Part shown: positions 52,897 to 62,901 of the stretch, in pieces
Position numbering within the stretch: the first letter of the stretch is position 1
Layout of the letters: the number at the start of each line of letters is the position of its first letter
Assembly (NCBI GenBank): GCA_031216915.1
Contig: CM062297.1
Coordinates: 534,028,971-534,092,970 of the forward strand
Source of the DNA: Pictodentalium vernedei
Lineage: Eukaryota; Mollusca; Scaphopoda; Dentaliida; Dentaliidae
Direction: 5' to 3'
DNA length: 64,000 bases
Translations under genes and position numbers: made by a program
The notes under the pieces: model-generated
Database searches by the model: none
What the model was told of the DNA's origin: nothing
Seen by the model: the letters and a program-made list of their open reading frames with translations, nothing else

Positions 52897-53562
52897 GCAA
52901 AGAATTCAATATAAAATTGACCTTTTGGTGTTTAAGTGTATCTCGGGATCTGCACCATCCTACCTGTCCGATCTGCTTACCATCCACAAACCACCGAGGT
53001 CTCTTAGGTCATCAGGTCAAATCAGTCTGGTTCAGCCCGTATCTAAAGTTACTAGTGCTGGTGATAGGGCATTTGCGGTTGCTGGTCCAAGGCTTTGGAA
53101 TTCTCTTCCAATCGACTTAAAAAATAGTAAATCACTTCAATCATTCAAGTCTGGTACTAAAACCTTCCTTTTTTCAAAAGGCATTTCTTTCAGTGGTCTT
53201 TTAGTTTTGGTCATAAACTGACATTACCAGGTGCGTGGCTGTGATTGAGTCAGAGTGAGGATTGCATCGTTACTCGTCAAGTTACATACTTGTTTTGGTA
53301 AAGTTGTAGTTTGTTTTGTTTTTTTTTTATTTTGCTTGAATTCAATACCCTTTTTCTTTTATGTCATGTTGCTTATCGCCACGATATAGCCTCGGTTGCT
53401 GATGTGGCGTAAGGCATCAATAAATGATAATAGTGAGCCATGTATCAATGTATCTATGAGAGTATATATATGTATGTGTGTATATGTATGTATGCAATTA
53501 TTGTACAGCCATTGAGCACCATGTGTGGATTTTAGGCTTTAAAATTATTATTATTATTATTA
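52897..53562 (+). mobile_element. 5'-truncated L2/CR1-like LINE, 3' end
   Basis: The frame RIQYKIDLLVFKCISGSAPS ... GDRAFAVAGPRLWNSLPIDL is the C-terminal region of L2/CR1-type reverse-transcriptase proteins, intact for about 105 codons. A 3' UTR follows and ends in a short (ATT)n tail at 53545-53562. The flanks GAACCGAGATGA and GATAAGAAGGG rejoin into the foldback element's repeated motif. Confidence 0.8.
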
Positions 53563-54599
53563 TGATAAGAAGGGTGTAAAGTGGGACCTCACCTCATAGG
53601 CCACTAATCCTCATACACGAAATGTTCACTAGAGGGCTATGAGGGCAAGATGAGGCCATGAGGTGAGGGCTATGACTCAGGGAAGGCCATGAGGTGAGGG
53701 CTACTAAGAGGCAGGGGAGGTTATGGGAGCAAAGAGTTAGGGCCTCACTGAGGCCTCTCCCCATAGGCATCTTGTACTCGTGTGAGGCGAAGCTCACAAA
53801 GGCCCCTTTGGGTAAGTTTGGGTCTAATAAACGGTCCGTTGGGGTAGGTTTGGGTTGTTGTTGGGTTGTTTAGGGTGATTTGATGTACTCTAGCTGAATT
53901 GAACATGCTCCTGTCCAGCAAAATGACCATAGGCCTCCGTAGCTGCCATGTTCCATGTGCTACCCCTAACAACCAAGATAGCAGTGCCCATAGTCAAAAT
54001 GGCTGGCGGAAGAGTGATCACCTTAGAAACACGCACTGCACATGCGCAGTGAAACCTGTGTCACCATGGGAATGACGTCACAAGATGGCCACTCATGCGG
54101 GCTACCATGGGAATCTCACCCTGCCCCTTCCGGTCAAGCGACTGATGACGGCAGATGAAAACCTGCATGAGAACCTGGTAAAAGGCCAGAAGTCAACACC
54201 ATATACTACTAAGGCCCAAGACTCAAGGAGTTGGAATCACCTACAATTGGCACCGATAGGCACGTGCCATTTTAGATATTCGTTTGTGCATGCACACGAT
54301 ACACTACATATCACCACGACAATGATGTGACTGTCGCATAGTGGCAGGTTTCTATATCACCCAATAATAAGCAAGGGTGTGGCATTCCTACTGAAATTGC
54401 GTGACAGTGGTTTGGTTTGATAATCATTATTGGATTGTTGGTGTTTTATGACACTTTGATTTGTTGTTTGGAACATTTAACAATAGACAGCGAGTCGTAC
54501 TCTAACTGTAGCATAAGCATTTTTACTACTGATAAGATGACTAATGTATGGTGGAGCCATACCACGACGTGTCTTCTGCTCCAAAAACACAATAATTCC

Positions 54600-55190
54600 A
54601 TGCTTCACTGAACGTCACATTGCAGCACATCATAATTGGTGTGAAGCACAACAGCGCTGGGACAATCGTCGGTGTAGCAACGTCATGTTTTCCGATTAAT
54701 CAAGGTTCACTCTTCACTTCAACGACAGGCGAAACAGAGTGTGGCGGCGGCAGAACGATCGATACTATTACATAACCGTTAGGCAGCACTGTCGTTCTTG
54801 TGGTTGATTGGTTATGGTGTGGGGAGGCATAACCATGACAAGCAGAACAGCATTACATGTCATCCAAGGACATGTCACAGGGCAGTACTACTGTGATAAC
54901 ATGTTCACAGCTCATGTGGTGCCATTGGTGCGACATCACGGCCATCGATTCATTTTCCAAGATGACAGTGCAAGAGCACACAGGGCCCGTGGGATATGCG
55001 TACCAGGCACCTACGGCAAAGCCAACAGTCCCCTACCAATGTCCAGGAATTCGCCGCTACACTGCAGGAAGAATGGAATAACATCAGTGAAGCTGATATT
55101 GGACAACTGGTGAGGAGTGTGCCACGTCGGATCCGAATTTCCCTCGCAAACCGAGGAGGATTTATAAGGTATTGAGGTCTTGGACTGAAT
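54600..55190 (+). pseudogene. Tc1/mariner-type transposase remnant
   Basis: The fragments are in order across frames: NVMFSD then a stop then SRFTLHFNDRRNRVWRR, MVWGGITMTSRTALHVIQG, VVPLVRHHGHRFIFQDDSAR and near the end ISEADIGQLV and RRIRISLANRGGF. The first two Asp positions of the DDE triad can be placed (FSD, FQDD). The third acidic residue lies in a region lost by deletion after about 54985. Upstream DNA-binding domain and element ends were not found. Inactive. Confidence 0.8.
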
Positions 55191-55349
55191 GTGGTAAATT
55201 CTCTGACTGACCGTCCATGTCTTCCGAAGCTCAGTGCGTGAAATGTGTGCTTGTCAGACACCCAACTGTCACTGAAATCATTCACCGGATGTCACAGTGC
55301 AATGCCTCAACTGTCTTTTTGATGAAAATATAAATATATTTCTTCATAT

Positions 55350-55600
55350 ATCTCATTTTTATCAAATATCCCCTACTTTTTTTGAATAACATATATTCTA
55401 TTGGCAGCCAGTGTAAATCCATCAAAAGTGAATTAATGCGACTGTACTGAGGGATACAACACAACACACTAGAAAATGTATTTAGCATTTTGGGCAGTTA
55501 GTCACACTGGTGTTATGGAAGTTCAAACAAAAGAGGAGTTACAGTTGTCCAAATGTGCAATAACAATATGCATGTGCAAGAGGGTTTTTTTTTTTGCTTC
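55350..55600 (-). pseudogene. LINE reverse-transcriptase C-terminal scrap
   Basis: On the minus strand the frame holds IAHLDNCNSSF, then, after a frameshift, INSLLMDLHWLPIEYMLFKK. AHLDxCNS and LHWLPIxY are hallmark words of the C-terminal part of L2/CR1-type LINE proteins. It is heavily mutated. Confidence 0.6.
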
Positions 55601-55739
55601 TTTAGAGATATACTGTTGCATCGGCCAGATCTTATGTAGACCTTTAAATGTATTGCTACATACACTGCTGATATGATCAAATAACAACTTTCAACTAAAT
55701 CCTTCAACTTGAGTTAAAGTTATTATACAAATGGGGACA

Positions 55740-56440
55740 AATGAGCCAAAAATAACAAATTAAAAAGCATAACTCCAAAAAACAAAATTTGAAGAAGGCA
55801 GGATTTTTAAGTTGATTAACTGGTAGTGTGCTAATTTATTTTTGGCCATCAAAATTTGTTCACATGTCTTTGCTTTGTTACAATTGATGGGAGAGTGCCT
55901 GTGGGCACTCTCAAATAACTTGTAACAAGGGCAATGCAAAGTGTGGGTCACTGCCGCCCCCCCCCCCCCCCCCCCCCCCACCCAGACCCATGTGAAAGTT
56001 TGAAGTAGCCTTGAAGATACTGTGGGGCAGAAAAAAAATTTCTAAGTGGAAAGAGTGAAAACAGAAAATTTTCTTAGGCCAAAAAAGTGCCATAACTCCA
56101 GGAAAAATTATTGGATGGATCCCGTTCCTTATGCATATCCGTTCGCCCATGCTGGCCTATCAGTATACTAAAGGAGATCCAAATCCAAGTGATGGCTTTG
56201 AAATTACAATATAAAACGTTTGTAGAGACAGATGGATGGACAGACAGACAGATGGATGGACAGCTGGATGGACAGGTGGACGGACGGACGGACGGACGGA
56301 CGGACGGACGGACGGACGGACGGACGGACGGACGGGTGGATGGATGGATGGATGGATGGATGGATGGATGGATGGATGGATGGATGGATGGAGGGTTTCA
56401 CTAGATACTCATAGATCCTCCTTCGGAGGTTGGGGGCATA
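55740..56440 (+). repeat. GGGGGCATAA-type interspersed repeat with microsatellite
   Basis: It contains a C23 run (55957-55979), the phrases CCATAACTCCAGGAAAAATT and TCCAAATCCAAGTGATGG, and a long (GGAC)n then (GGAT)n microsatellite at 56275-56395. The end is a small hairpin, CTCCTTCGGAG, then GTTGGGGGCATAA. This end is typical of repeats in bivalve genomes. Open frames over the microsatellite are artefacts of its 4-bp period. Confidence 0.65.
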
Positions 56441-56744
56441 ACACAGCAAATCCTAACAGAATAAATGATATCACTCCATAGATAATATAAAGCACCGTCA
56501 CTGAATATGAAGCCTTTAAGTTACAGTACCTACACTTCAGAGTAAAGTCGAAATACGGGCTTCCAGTACTCTACCAGTTAAGAAATTGCTTTATCACATA
56601 ATACCACCAAATAGCTCATTATGGAAAATATCATTCACAATGCATCTAATATGGGAATGATGTCAGAAGTCAATGTCATAGTCCTGAAGCTGTAACTGAG
56701 TTGATTTCCAAAGTAGAATTGAATAAATCTTCTTTTATATTTCA
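56441..56744. other. no gene recognised
   Basis: Plain AT-rich sequence between the microsatellite repeat and MITE M4. Nothing is supported. Confidence 0.5.
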
Positions 56745-56823
56745 TTAACTGTTTACCTAATACAAACAGCAGATGACAACTGCCAAAAAAAACACATTTC
56801 CTGAATAACTAAACACTTTCATT

Positions 56824-58249
56824 TTTAGCTCAACTTTGACATAAGTCAAATTTGAGCTAATGCCATGGCCAGTCATCCGTCTGTCTATCTGGCTGTCTGT
56901 CTGTCAACAATTCAATACGGCTCGGGCTAGAGGCCGCATTTATGAACCGATCTTTACGAAACTTCTTGGGTACCTTTGTTATCACCGTGGGACGATAAGA
57001 GTGTTTTCGGGTCCGTTCCGAAATTCAAGTTGGCCGCTGGCAGCCATTTTGTACAAAATTAGGTGCAATCAGATTTTTGCGCAGAACTTCCATATGAAAG
57101 CTCTGATTTGAATAATTGTTTGTCTGAATGTTTAGTACCATGGGATACATCACATATAATATGGCGTTTTTTCTCGTGCGTAAATTATGCAAATTAGATT
57201 AACTTTGATGTATTTAGTGTTACTTTCAGCACTGTAAGTGCAAATGCCAATACGGCTCGGGCTAGAGGCCGCATTTATGAACCGATCTTTACGAAAGTTC
57301 TTAGGTATCTTTGTTATCACTGTGGGACGAGAACGAGTGTTTTGGGGTCCGGTCTGAAATTCAAGATGGCCACTAGCAGCCATTTTGTACAAAATTAGGT
57401 GCAGTCAGCTTTTTGCGTAGAACTTCCATATGAAAGCTCTGATTTGAATATTTTTTTGTGTGAATGTTTAGTACCATGGGATACATCACATATAATACGG
57501 ATTTGTTTCTCGTGCATAAATTATGCCAATTAGACGAACTTTGATCTATTTAGTGTTACTTTCAGCACTGTAACTGCAAATGCCAATACGGCTCGGGCTA
57601 GAGGCCGTATTTATGAACCGATCTTTATGAAACTTCTTGAGTACCTTTGTTATCACCGTGGGACGAAAAGGAGTGGTTTTGGGTGCGGTCAAAAATTCAA
57701 GATGGCCACCAGCAGCCATTTTGTACTTTAGTTAGTGCAATCAGTTTTTTGTACAGAACTTCTGTATGAAAGTTCTGATTTGAATAAATTTTTGTATGAA
57801 TGTTTAGTAACATGGAATACATCACATATAGTACAGGGTTTTTTCTCGTGCAGAAATTGTGCAAATTAGATGAACTTTGATTTATTCAGTGCTACTTATA
57901 CACAGTAAGTGCACATGTCAATACGGCTCGGTCTAGAGTCTGTATTTATGAACCGATCTTCACGAAATTTCTTGGGTACCTTTGTTACCACCTTGGGACG
58001 AGAAGGGGTGTTTCTGGGTGCGGTCCAAAATTCAAGATGGCTACCAGTGGCCATTTTGTACCGAAATTAGGTCCAATCAGTTTTTTGTACACAACTTCTA
58101 TACGGCTCAGGCTAGAGGCTGTATTTTGGAACCTATCTTTACAATACTTTATATCAGGTTATTACCTAGATGTTTGTCATTGCTGTGCCATATACTATAC
58201 ATGTACATGTCTTAAACAAGCTGAGCTACAGTATCACTGACACTTTCAT
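56824..58249 (-). mobile_element. Pearl-like element P4 (1.43 kb)
   Basis: In reverse orientation it starts AATGAAAGTGTCAGTGATAC and ends with the hairpin at 56827-56858 and AAAAAT. A (GTCT)n tract at 56878-56905 lies just inside the hairpin. Core units start CAATACGGCTCGGGCTAGAG at 56913, 57248, 57584 and 57919, a period of 335 bp, with a last half unit at 58098 (179 bp on). The units are therefore probably dimers of a ~168-bp monomer. Non-coding. Confidence 0.8.
56827..56858 (-). repeat. terminal hairpin of P4
   Basis: AGCTCAACTTTGAC folds on GTCAAATTTGAGCT around ATAA, with 13 of 14 positions paired. Confidence 0.85.
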
Positions 58250-58252
58250 TTG

Positions 58253-58450
58253 TGTCTGAAACATAGCTAATGTCCCCTCTGAAACATAGCTTATGTCCCC
58301 TCTGAAACATAGCTTATATCCCCTCTGAAGCATCGCTTATGTCCCCTCTGAAACATAGTTTATGTCCTCTCTGAAACATAGCTTATGTCCCCTCTGAACC
58401 ATAGCTTATGTCCCATCTGAAACATAGCTTATGTCCTCTCTGAAACATAT
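58253..58450 (+). repeat. 23-bp tandem array in the tip of MITE M4
   Basis: About 8.5 units of CTGAAACATAGCTTATGTCC plus CCT repeat with few changes. The unit derives from the ACATAGCTTATGACCCCT arm of family M hairpins. Confidence 0.85.
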
Positions 58451-58568
58451 AGCCTATAAGCTATGTTTTCAAGGCAAAAAATGAAAAAATAATAAGATTT
58501 GTTTGTCGATTTTTTGTGAATAGTGCTGGCCAGTTTAGCCATTACAGGTATGTTAGGTAAAAGGTTAA

Positions 58569-59105
58569 ATTACACATCACGTGATAAAAAGAATATCAAA
58601 CTCGTCATGAAATGAAAATGAAACTTCTGAACATTGTTCACTAAAATCAATCTGAGCCGTGGTAAATCTCAGCTCAGATTGATTAAGTGAACTCAGTACA
58701 GAAAATCAAGACTCATTAGAGATCCTCTATTTGTTGAAACAACATATCAAAGTTTCAACCAAATCAGTTAGGCCATACAAAAAAAATTAATTGATTCTCA
58801 GGTATTTTTTTCAAATGGGAGGAAGAGAGGATTTTTTCAATCATCATCCACTACTTCCTATGGAGTATCGAGAATACTTTAAAAACATCTTAAATGTCTT
58901 TAGACGGCTAGAAACTACCCCTCCACCAACCCAGGATTGAAGCCCCGGGATGGAGGAGGGAAGTTCATAGCCATCTTATATGCTATGCTGTGCCCCAACA
59001 ACCTTACAATAAAAAGGAGTGTTTCCCAAGTTGGTGGGGATGAAATTCAACTCAAACAAGTGCTAAATGATCAGAATACGGAGGTGGTAAAGTAAATTTT
59101 AAGCA
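58569..59105. other. no gene recognised
   Basis: No coding or repeat signal that I can support, apart from a short CTCAGATTGATTAAGTGAA-like mirrored word near 58650-58695. Confidence 0.45.
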
Positions 59106-59109
59106 CTGT

Positions 59110-59290
59110 ATAATACAACACTGGGACGGGTGTAAAACAACCCCTACATTAGCTTGGGTATTTCAAACGACCTAAAATGGACAACCAACATCAATAAGAT
59201 CTCAAAGAAAACTAAATCCACAATGTAGAACTCACAGATTTAGAAGTCACTTGGGTTGAACTTGTATTGCGACGAACTCACCCGATACCT
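59110..59290 (+). pseudogene. LINE reverse-transcriptase thumb scrap
   Basis: The frame reads YISLGISNDLKWTTNINKIS then KKTKSTM and stops. YLGxxIS.DLKWxxHIxxI is the standard region after motif C in Jockey/CR1/RTE-like LINEs. About 45 codons are recognisable. Confidence 0.6.
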
Positions 59291-59622
59291 GGCCTAATAG
59301 CTGATTATTGAGCGAAATGAAGTCAAAGGTTTTCAACCGTTTTTAGTTGCCTCTAGTTTCGTGTGATGGGAAATGTGTGAGACGTTCGTCAGCTACCAAA
59401 TGACTACAGGTACCAACTTCAAAATGTCAATAAAAACATTGAACACGGGTCTTTTTTTCCAATGTGGCGATGCCTCAGAATCAATTGTATTTTTTTACAG
59501 CCTTAATGTATGTTAAAGTTATCATGCTTATATGGTAACTAGAGTGATGACACGCATACAGCCCGACTGTCCCAGCAATGACAATGCTTAGACACAAAAT
59601 AGTCTGTGCTATTTTTTATTAA

Positions 59623-59815
59623 CCATTGACCTAACAAATCAATTCAAATTTTATTTTATCATTTCATCATTTTCTACCCCAAAACATACCTCATGACCTA
59701 TTAATGGAACAAGCTTGATGACTGAAAAGCAATGGTTAGAAGTAAAAAATTAACAAATCTGATGTTTCAGAAAAATAATTTGTACTGTTGGCTTCAACTT
59801 GTGTTAGGTAAAGGG
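59623..59815. mobile_element. 193-bp decayed hairpin MITE M5
   Basis: It is flanked by TTAA (59619-59622, 59816-59819), with ends CCATTGACCTAAC and TGTGTTAGGTAAAGGG. The centre is diverged from the other M copies. Confidence 0.75.
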
Positions 59816-59819
59816 TTAA

Positions 59820-60262
59820 AGAAATGCAGTACATAAAACATTGTCTTTCTAAAATCTATTGAAGTACTGAAAAATAATTTTGGTAAAAACTGACAAGAAA
59901 AATGTTCTGCTTCTTTCATCTTTCTGAAAGAAAGTATAAGATTATGTGTTTTCTGAAAATGTCAACAAAATTTGTTGTTAGATCATCAGATGTATAGCTC
60001 TGTTGATTAGGAAATACATGTATAATTGCAGTCAATATAAATTGAAATTGTTTTAACTTAAAATTTGTGGTTTAAATTTTAAAAGACTATACTTTAAATT
60101 CAAAGTGCACCAGTGTTTTTCTTGTTGAATTAGGAGCTACACCCGGTGCATCATACACCTGTTAGACTTTTTTTTCAAATTGTACATAATCACTGTTTTC
60201 ATCCAACATCCAGCATTGCCAAGCACTAAATCATTCAAAATGCATTTTGGAGTAAAGAAAAA
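59820..60262. other. no gene recognised
   Basis: AT-rich DNA without any recognisable coding or repeat structure. Confidence 0.5.
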
Positions 60263-61150
60263 ACAAGAGGACTCACAGGGACTGAAGCGCTCACCTTGAA
60301 CAGAACCTGAAAAACCGGGGCCACGAATGAATCTACATTCAGCAATCAATCTCCAAAGGATTTATTATTATCAATCATTAAGCCCCTCAGTACTGACTAA
60401 AATAGTCCAAGCATCATGCCTTTTCTTCAGTTAACATAATGTACAAATTGGAGCTCCCCTAAGGAGCCCCTTGGTATACAACCAATGTGGATTAATCTTA
60501 GTTTCATACCTATAAAGGATACTTAATAAACATGGCTCCTTATAAAATTAACTTGGAATTATGTTTCTATTTTTAGCACACATTGAGTCCCACCATAGCT
60601 AAGGTTAATTGTTTTCATTTAAATCAAATATCTGTTTCCTACTTATTCTGCATATCAAATTTTGTTAGAATCGGACAAAGAGTTCTGAGAAGTAAACTTG
60701 AGGTATTGGATACCAGATATGACAGGATTCTGACTTGTGGATTTGAAGAAGAAGATTTTTTAAGAAATTTCCTTATACTGCACTAAGCTAAAATTTAGGC
60801 TACCACAGGGAGCCCAAATATGAACCCAGGGACCCAATTTGAACAAACCTAAATCTGACCTCCCTAGAGATGTTGTATACGAAATATGAAAGGATTTTGA
60901 CTGGTGGATCTGAAAAAGATTTTTAAAGAAATTTCATCATATTTCACTAAGTTGAAATTTTGGGCTTCAACAGAGGGCTCAAATATGAACCCAGAGACCT
61001 GATTTGAACAAACGTGAATCTGAAATAACAGTTCTCTGTTTCATGGGGTTTGGGAAATATTGGAGTTTGAAAATATTTCTATTTTTAGCTGCTGGGGTTT
61101 CCACAGGGACACGGGAATTTTTTTTTTTTGAATGAATCAAGTACTTATGA
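60263..61150 (+). repeat. truncated Pearl-like element (P1 type)
   Basis: It opens ACAAGAGGACTCACAGGGAC and GCGCTCACCTTGAAC, like P1. Monomers carry GAAGAAGATTTTTTAAG and CAAATATGAACCCAG, as in P1. A TTTTTAGCTGCTGGGGTTTCC block also has a P1 counterpart near 16943. The terminal hairpin is absent, so the 3' end is lost. Confidence 0.65.
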
Positions 61151-61439
61151 CTCAATAATATCGAACTTGACGTAGATATTTTGGCATTTTGATATAACTG
61201 AGGCAGAAAGCAAGTTTGGTCCTGCTCTATGAATCCAAACTCAAGTTATCATCGGAAACCAAAATGTTGATGGTGATGAGAAATTTCTAAGTCGAAAAGG
61301 CCCATAACTCATGTAAAAATAGTTGGACAAAAGAGTTGGACAAAATACTATCTGGGTAATATACGTACCAACTTTGGTTGAGATCAAATAATCCAAACTG
61401 AAGTTATCGGTCAGAAACAAAAAATCTTAATAGAAGGTG

Positions 61440-61930
61440 AAATTCGAAAACCATTTTGAAAAGGGTTAAATTAACGCAAATATCATTTGAAACCACTGTA
61501 TACAGCATCAGTAGACCTTACCCTAAATGAAAAACAATGACGTTGTAATACGGTGCTTGAAGAATGAAAGGTAAAACCTTGAAAGCGAAACTTTAAGCTG
61601 GGAGTACTAAGCAAAATTGATTGCAAAAAAGGGTTAACTATTTCCTAAAACCGATAAAAGAAATCATTGATGTAAATGCAATCATTAAGTTGTATTGACC
61701 ATGCAAGAATTAAAGTAACAAAGTATGTGGTAAAAGCCTAATTTAAAATACAAAGAAACTATGTCTGAAAACATTTTTAAAAGGGGTTAAAATCATACCA
61801 ATATTAATTAAAATCACTGTAAAAAGCATCAGTAGACAGCTAGACATTGTCCCAAATGAGAAACAGTTACATTCCACTAAACTGTTTGAAGAATTAAAGG
61901 TATAAAGGTGTAACTTTGTAAACAAAAAAG
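61440..61930 (+). repeat. diverged direct repeat, period about 340 bp
   Basis: AAAAGGGTTAAATTAACG ... AGCATCAGTAGAC at 61456-61520 recurs as AAAAGGGGTTAAAATCAT ... AGCATCAGTAGAC at 61781-61838. The spacing is near twice 170 bp, in line with the other arrays of the window. No coding. Confidence 0.55.
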
Positions 61931-62421
61931 TGTAACTCAGCTTGCTGCCAACTTTCTCAAAAGTACTTGAAAAACTTATGTCAATTAGATTAATCAATTT
62001 TTTGGACCATTTTGGTATTTTGAATCCTAATCAATATGGCTTTCGGAAAAAACATAGCAATATCCATCCAGTGCTGGATCTACTAAAAGACATTGGACAG
62101 GAAAACAATAAGATTAGCAAAGATACCACGCTGGCTGTCTTCTTGGACCTATCAAAGGCTTTTGACACATTACAGCATGACATCTTATTGAGTAAACTGA
62201 ATAGCTATGGTATAAGAGGATTAACGAACGACTGGTTCAAAAGCTACTTGTCCGGTAGACAACAGTATGTTAGCTATAATGACAACAGATCGTAAATGGC
62301 TGAAATAACACGTGGCGTCCCTTGGGGATCAGTTCTTGGCCCAATACTTTTTTTGTTATATATCCATGACATTTCTGAAGACCCCGAATACCCCTAAACT
62401 AAATTAAAAAAAAAAAAATAA

Positions 62422-62735
62422 GTCCGCAACCAGCGAAGGGTACAACAGGAAAGAAACCCCCTCGGGTGTGGTCCAGTGCGCTAGACCTGTTGCCTTCCCG
62501 CTGACAGCCTCGGAAGCTCAACCCGCATTAAACGATCGCGATCCCCGGCAACCTCAACTTAAAATAAACCTAAACTAACCTAAATAAGGCCACTTCCAGC
62601 GAAGGACACAACAGGAAAGAAACACCCTTGGGTGTGGTCTAGTGTGCTAGACCTATTACCGTCCAGCTGCAAACTAGGAAGTTCAGCCAACTTAAAACGT
62701 TCGAGATCCCCTGCAACTTAAAACTAAATAATAAA
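62422..62735 (+). repeat. two tandem tRNA-like modules (~160 bp each)
   Basis: Both copies contain GTGTGGTC(C/T)AGTGYGCTAG, close to a Pol III A box. About 60 bp on they have GATCGCGATCCCC or GTTCGAGATCCCC; the second fits a B box well. CAACAGGAAAGAAAC precedes each. This looks like a dimeric tRNA-derived SINE head. A functional tRNA is not indicated, as the acceptor stem does not close in my reading. Confidence 0.55.
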
Positions 62736-62766
62736 TAGGGATTGGGGTCCCAAGCACGAGAGTATG

Positions 62767-62901
62767 TTACTGCCCTTACGAATGTAAAGATTCGTGCATT
62801 TCATACTCTCCCCCGTAGCGACAAGCACAAACACTGCACAATACCACACGAGAGTATGTTACTGCCATTACGAATGTAAAGATTCGTGCATTCCATACTC
62901 T
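62767..62901 (+). repeat. paired double-hairpin repeats (~86-bp spacing)
   Basis: GAGAGTATG ... CATACTCTC encloses ACGAATGTAAAGATTCGT, a nested hairpin. The whole block occurs at 62767-62815 and again at 62852-62901 with two or three changes, mostly outside the stems. A structured transcript or cruciform is likely. Confidence 0.7.

Larger units (their letters stand above)
50411..54460. mobile_element. 4-kb foldback element with very long inverted repeats
   Basis: ATCAAAGTGTCATAAAACAC on the left (split by SINE copy 2) is mirrored at 54440-54460. The arms stay recognisable for more than 1 kb: TTGAGTCTTAGAACATAG near 51065 against 54215, and CTGGGTGGAGGAGGAT near 51757 against 52810. The centre is rich in the palindromic word ATCACTAGTGATC-type repeats. 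An L2-like LINE (52897-53562) is nested in the right arm. Possibly an AT duplication. No transposase, so non-autonomous or decayed; the class is unknown. Confidence 0.75.
56749..58564. mobile_element. hairpin MITE M4 containing Pearl-like P4 and a 23-bp array
   Basis: The left end TTAA (56745-56748) plus CTGTTTACCTAATAC and right end GTTAGGTAAAAGG plus TTAA (58565-58568) are those of family M. P4 is inserted in the left arm. The central palindrome is replaced by about 8.5 copies of CTGAAACATAGCTTATGTCC-type 23-bp units. Confidence 0.7.

Noticed and set aside
56111..56481. Several 60-97-codon frames of Asp/Gly/Thr or Ser/Val/His repeats
   Set aside because: They are translations of the GGAC/GGAT microsatellite.
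62422..62735. Two functional tRNA genes
   Set aside because: Box-like words are present, but the acceptor and anticodon stems do not pair in my reading. A SINE-type head fits better.
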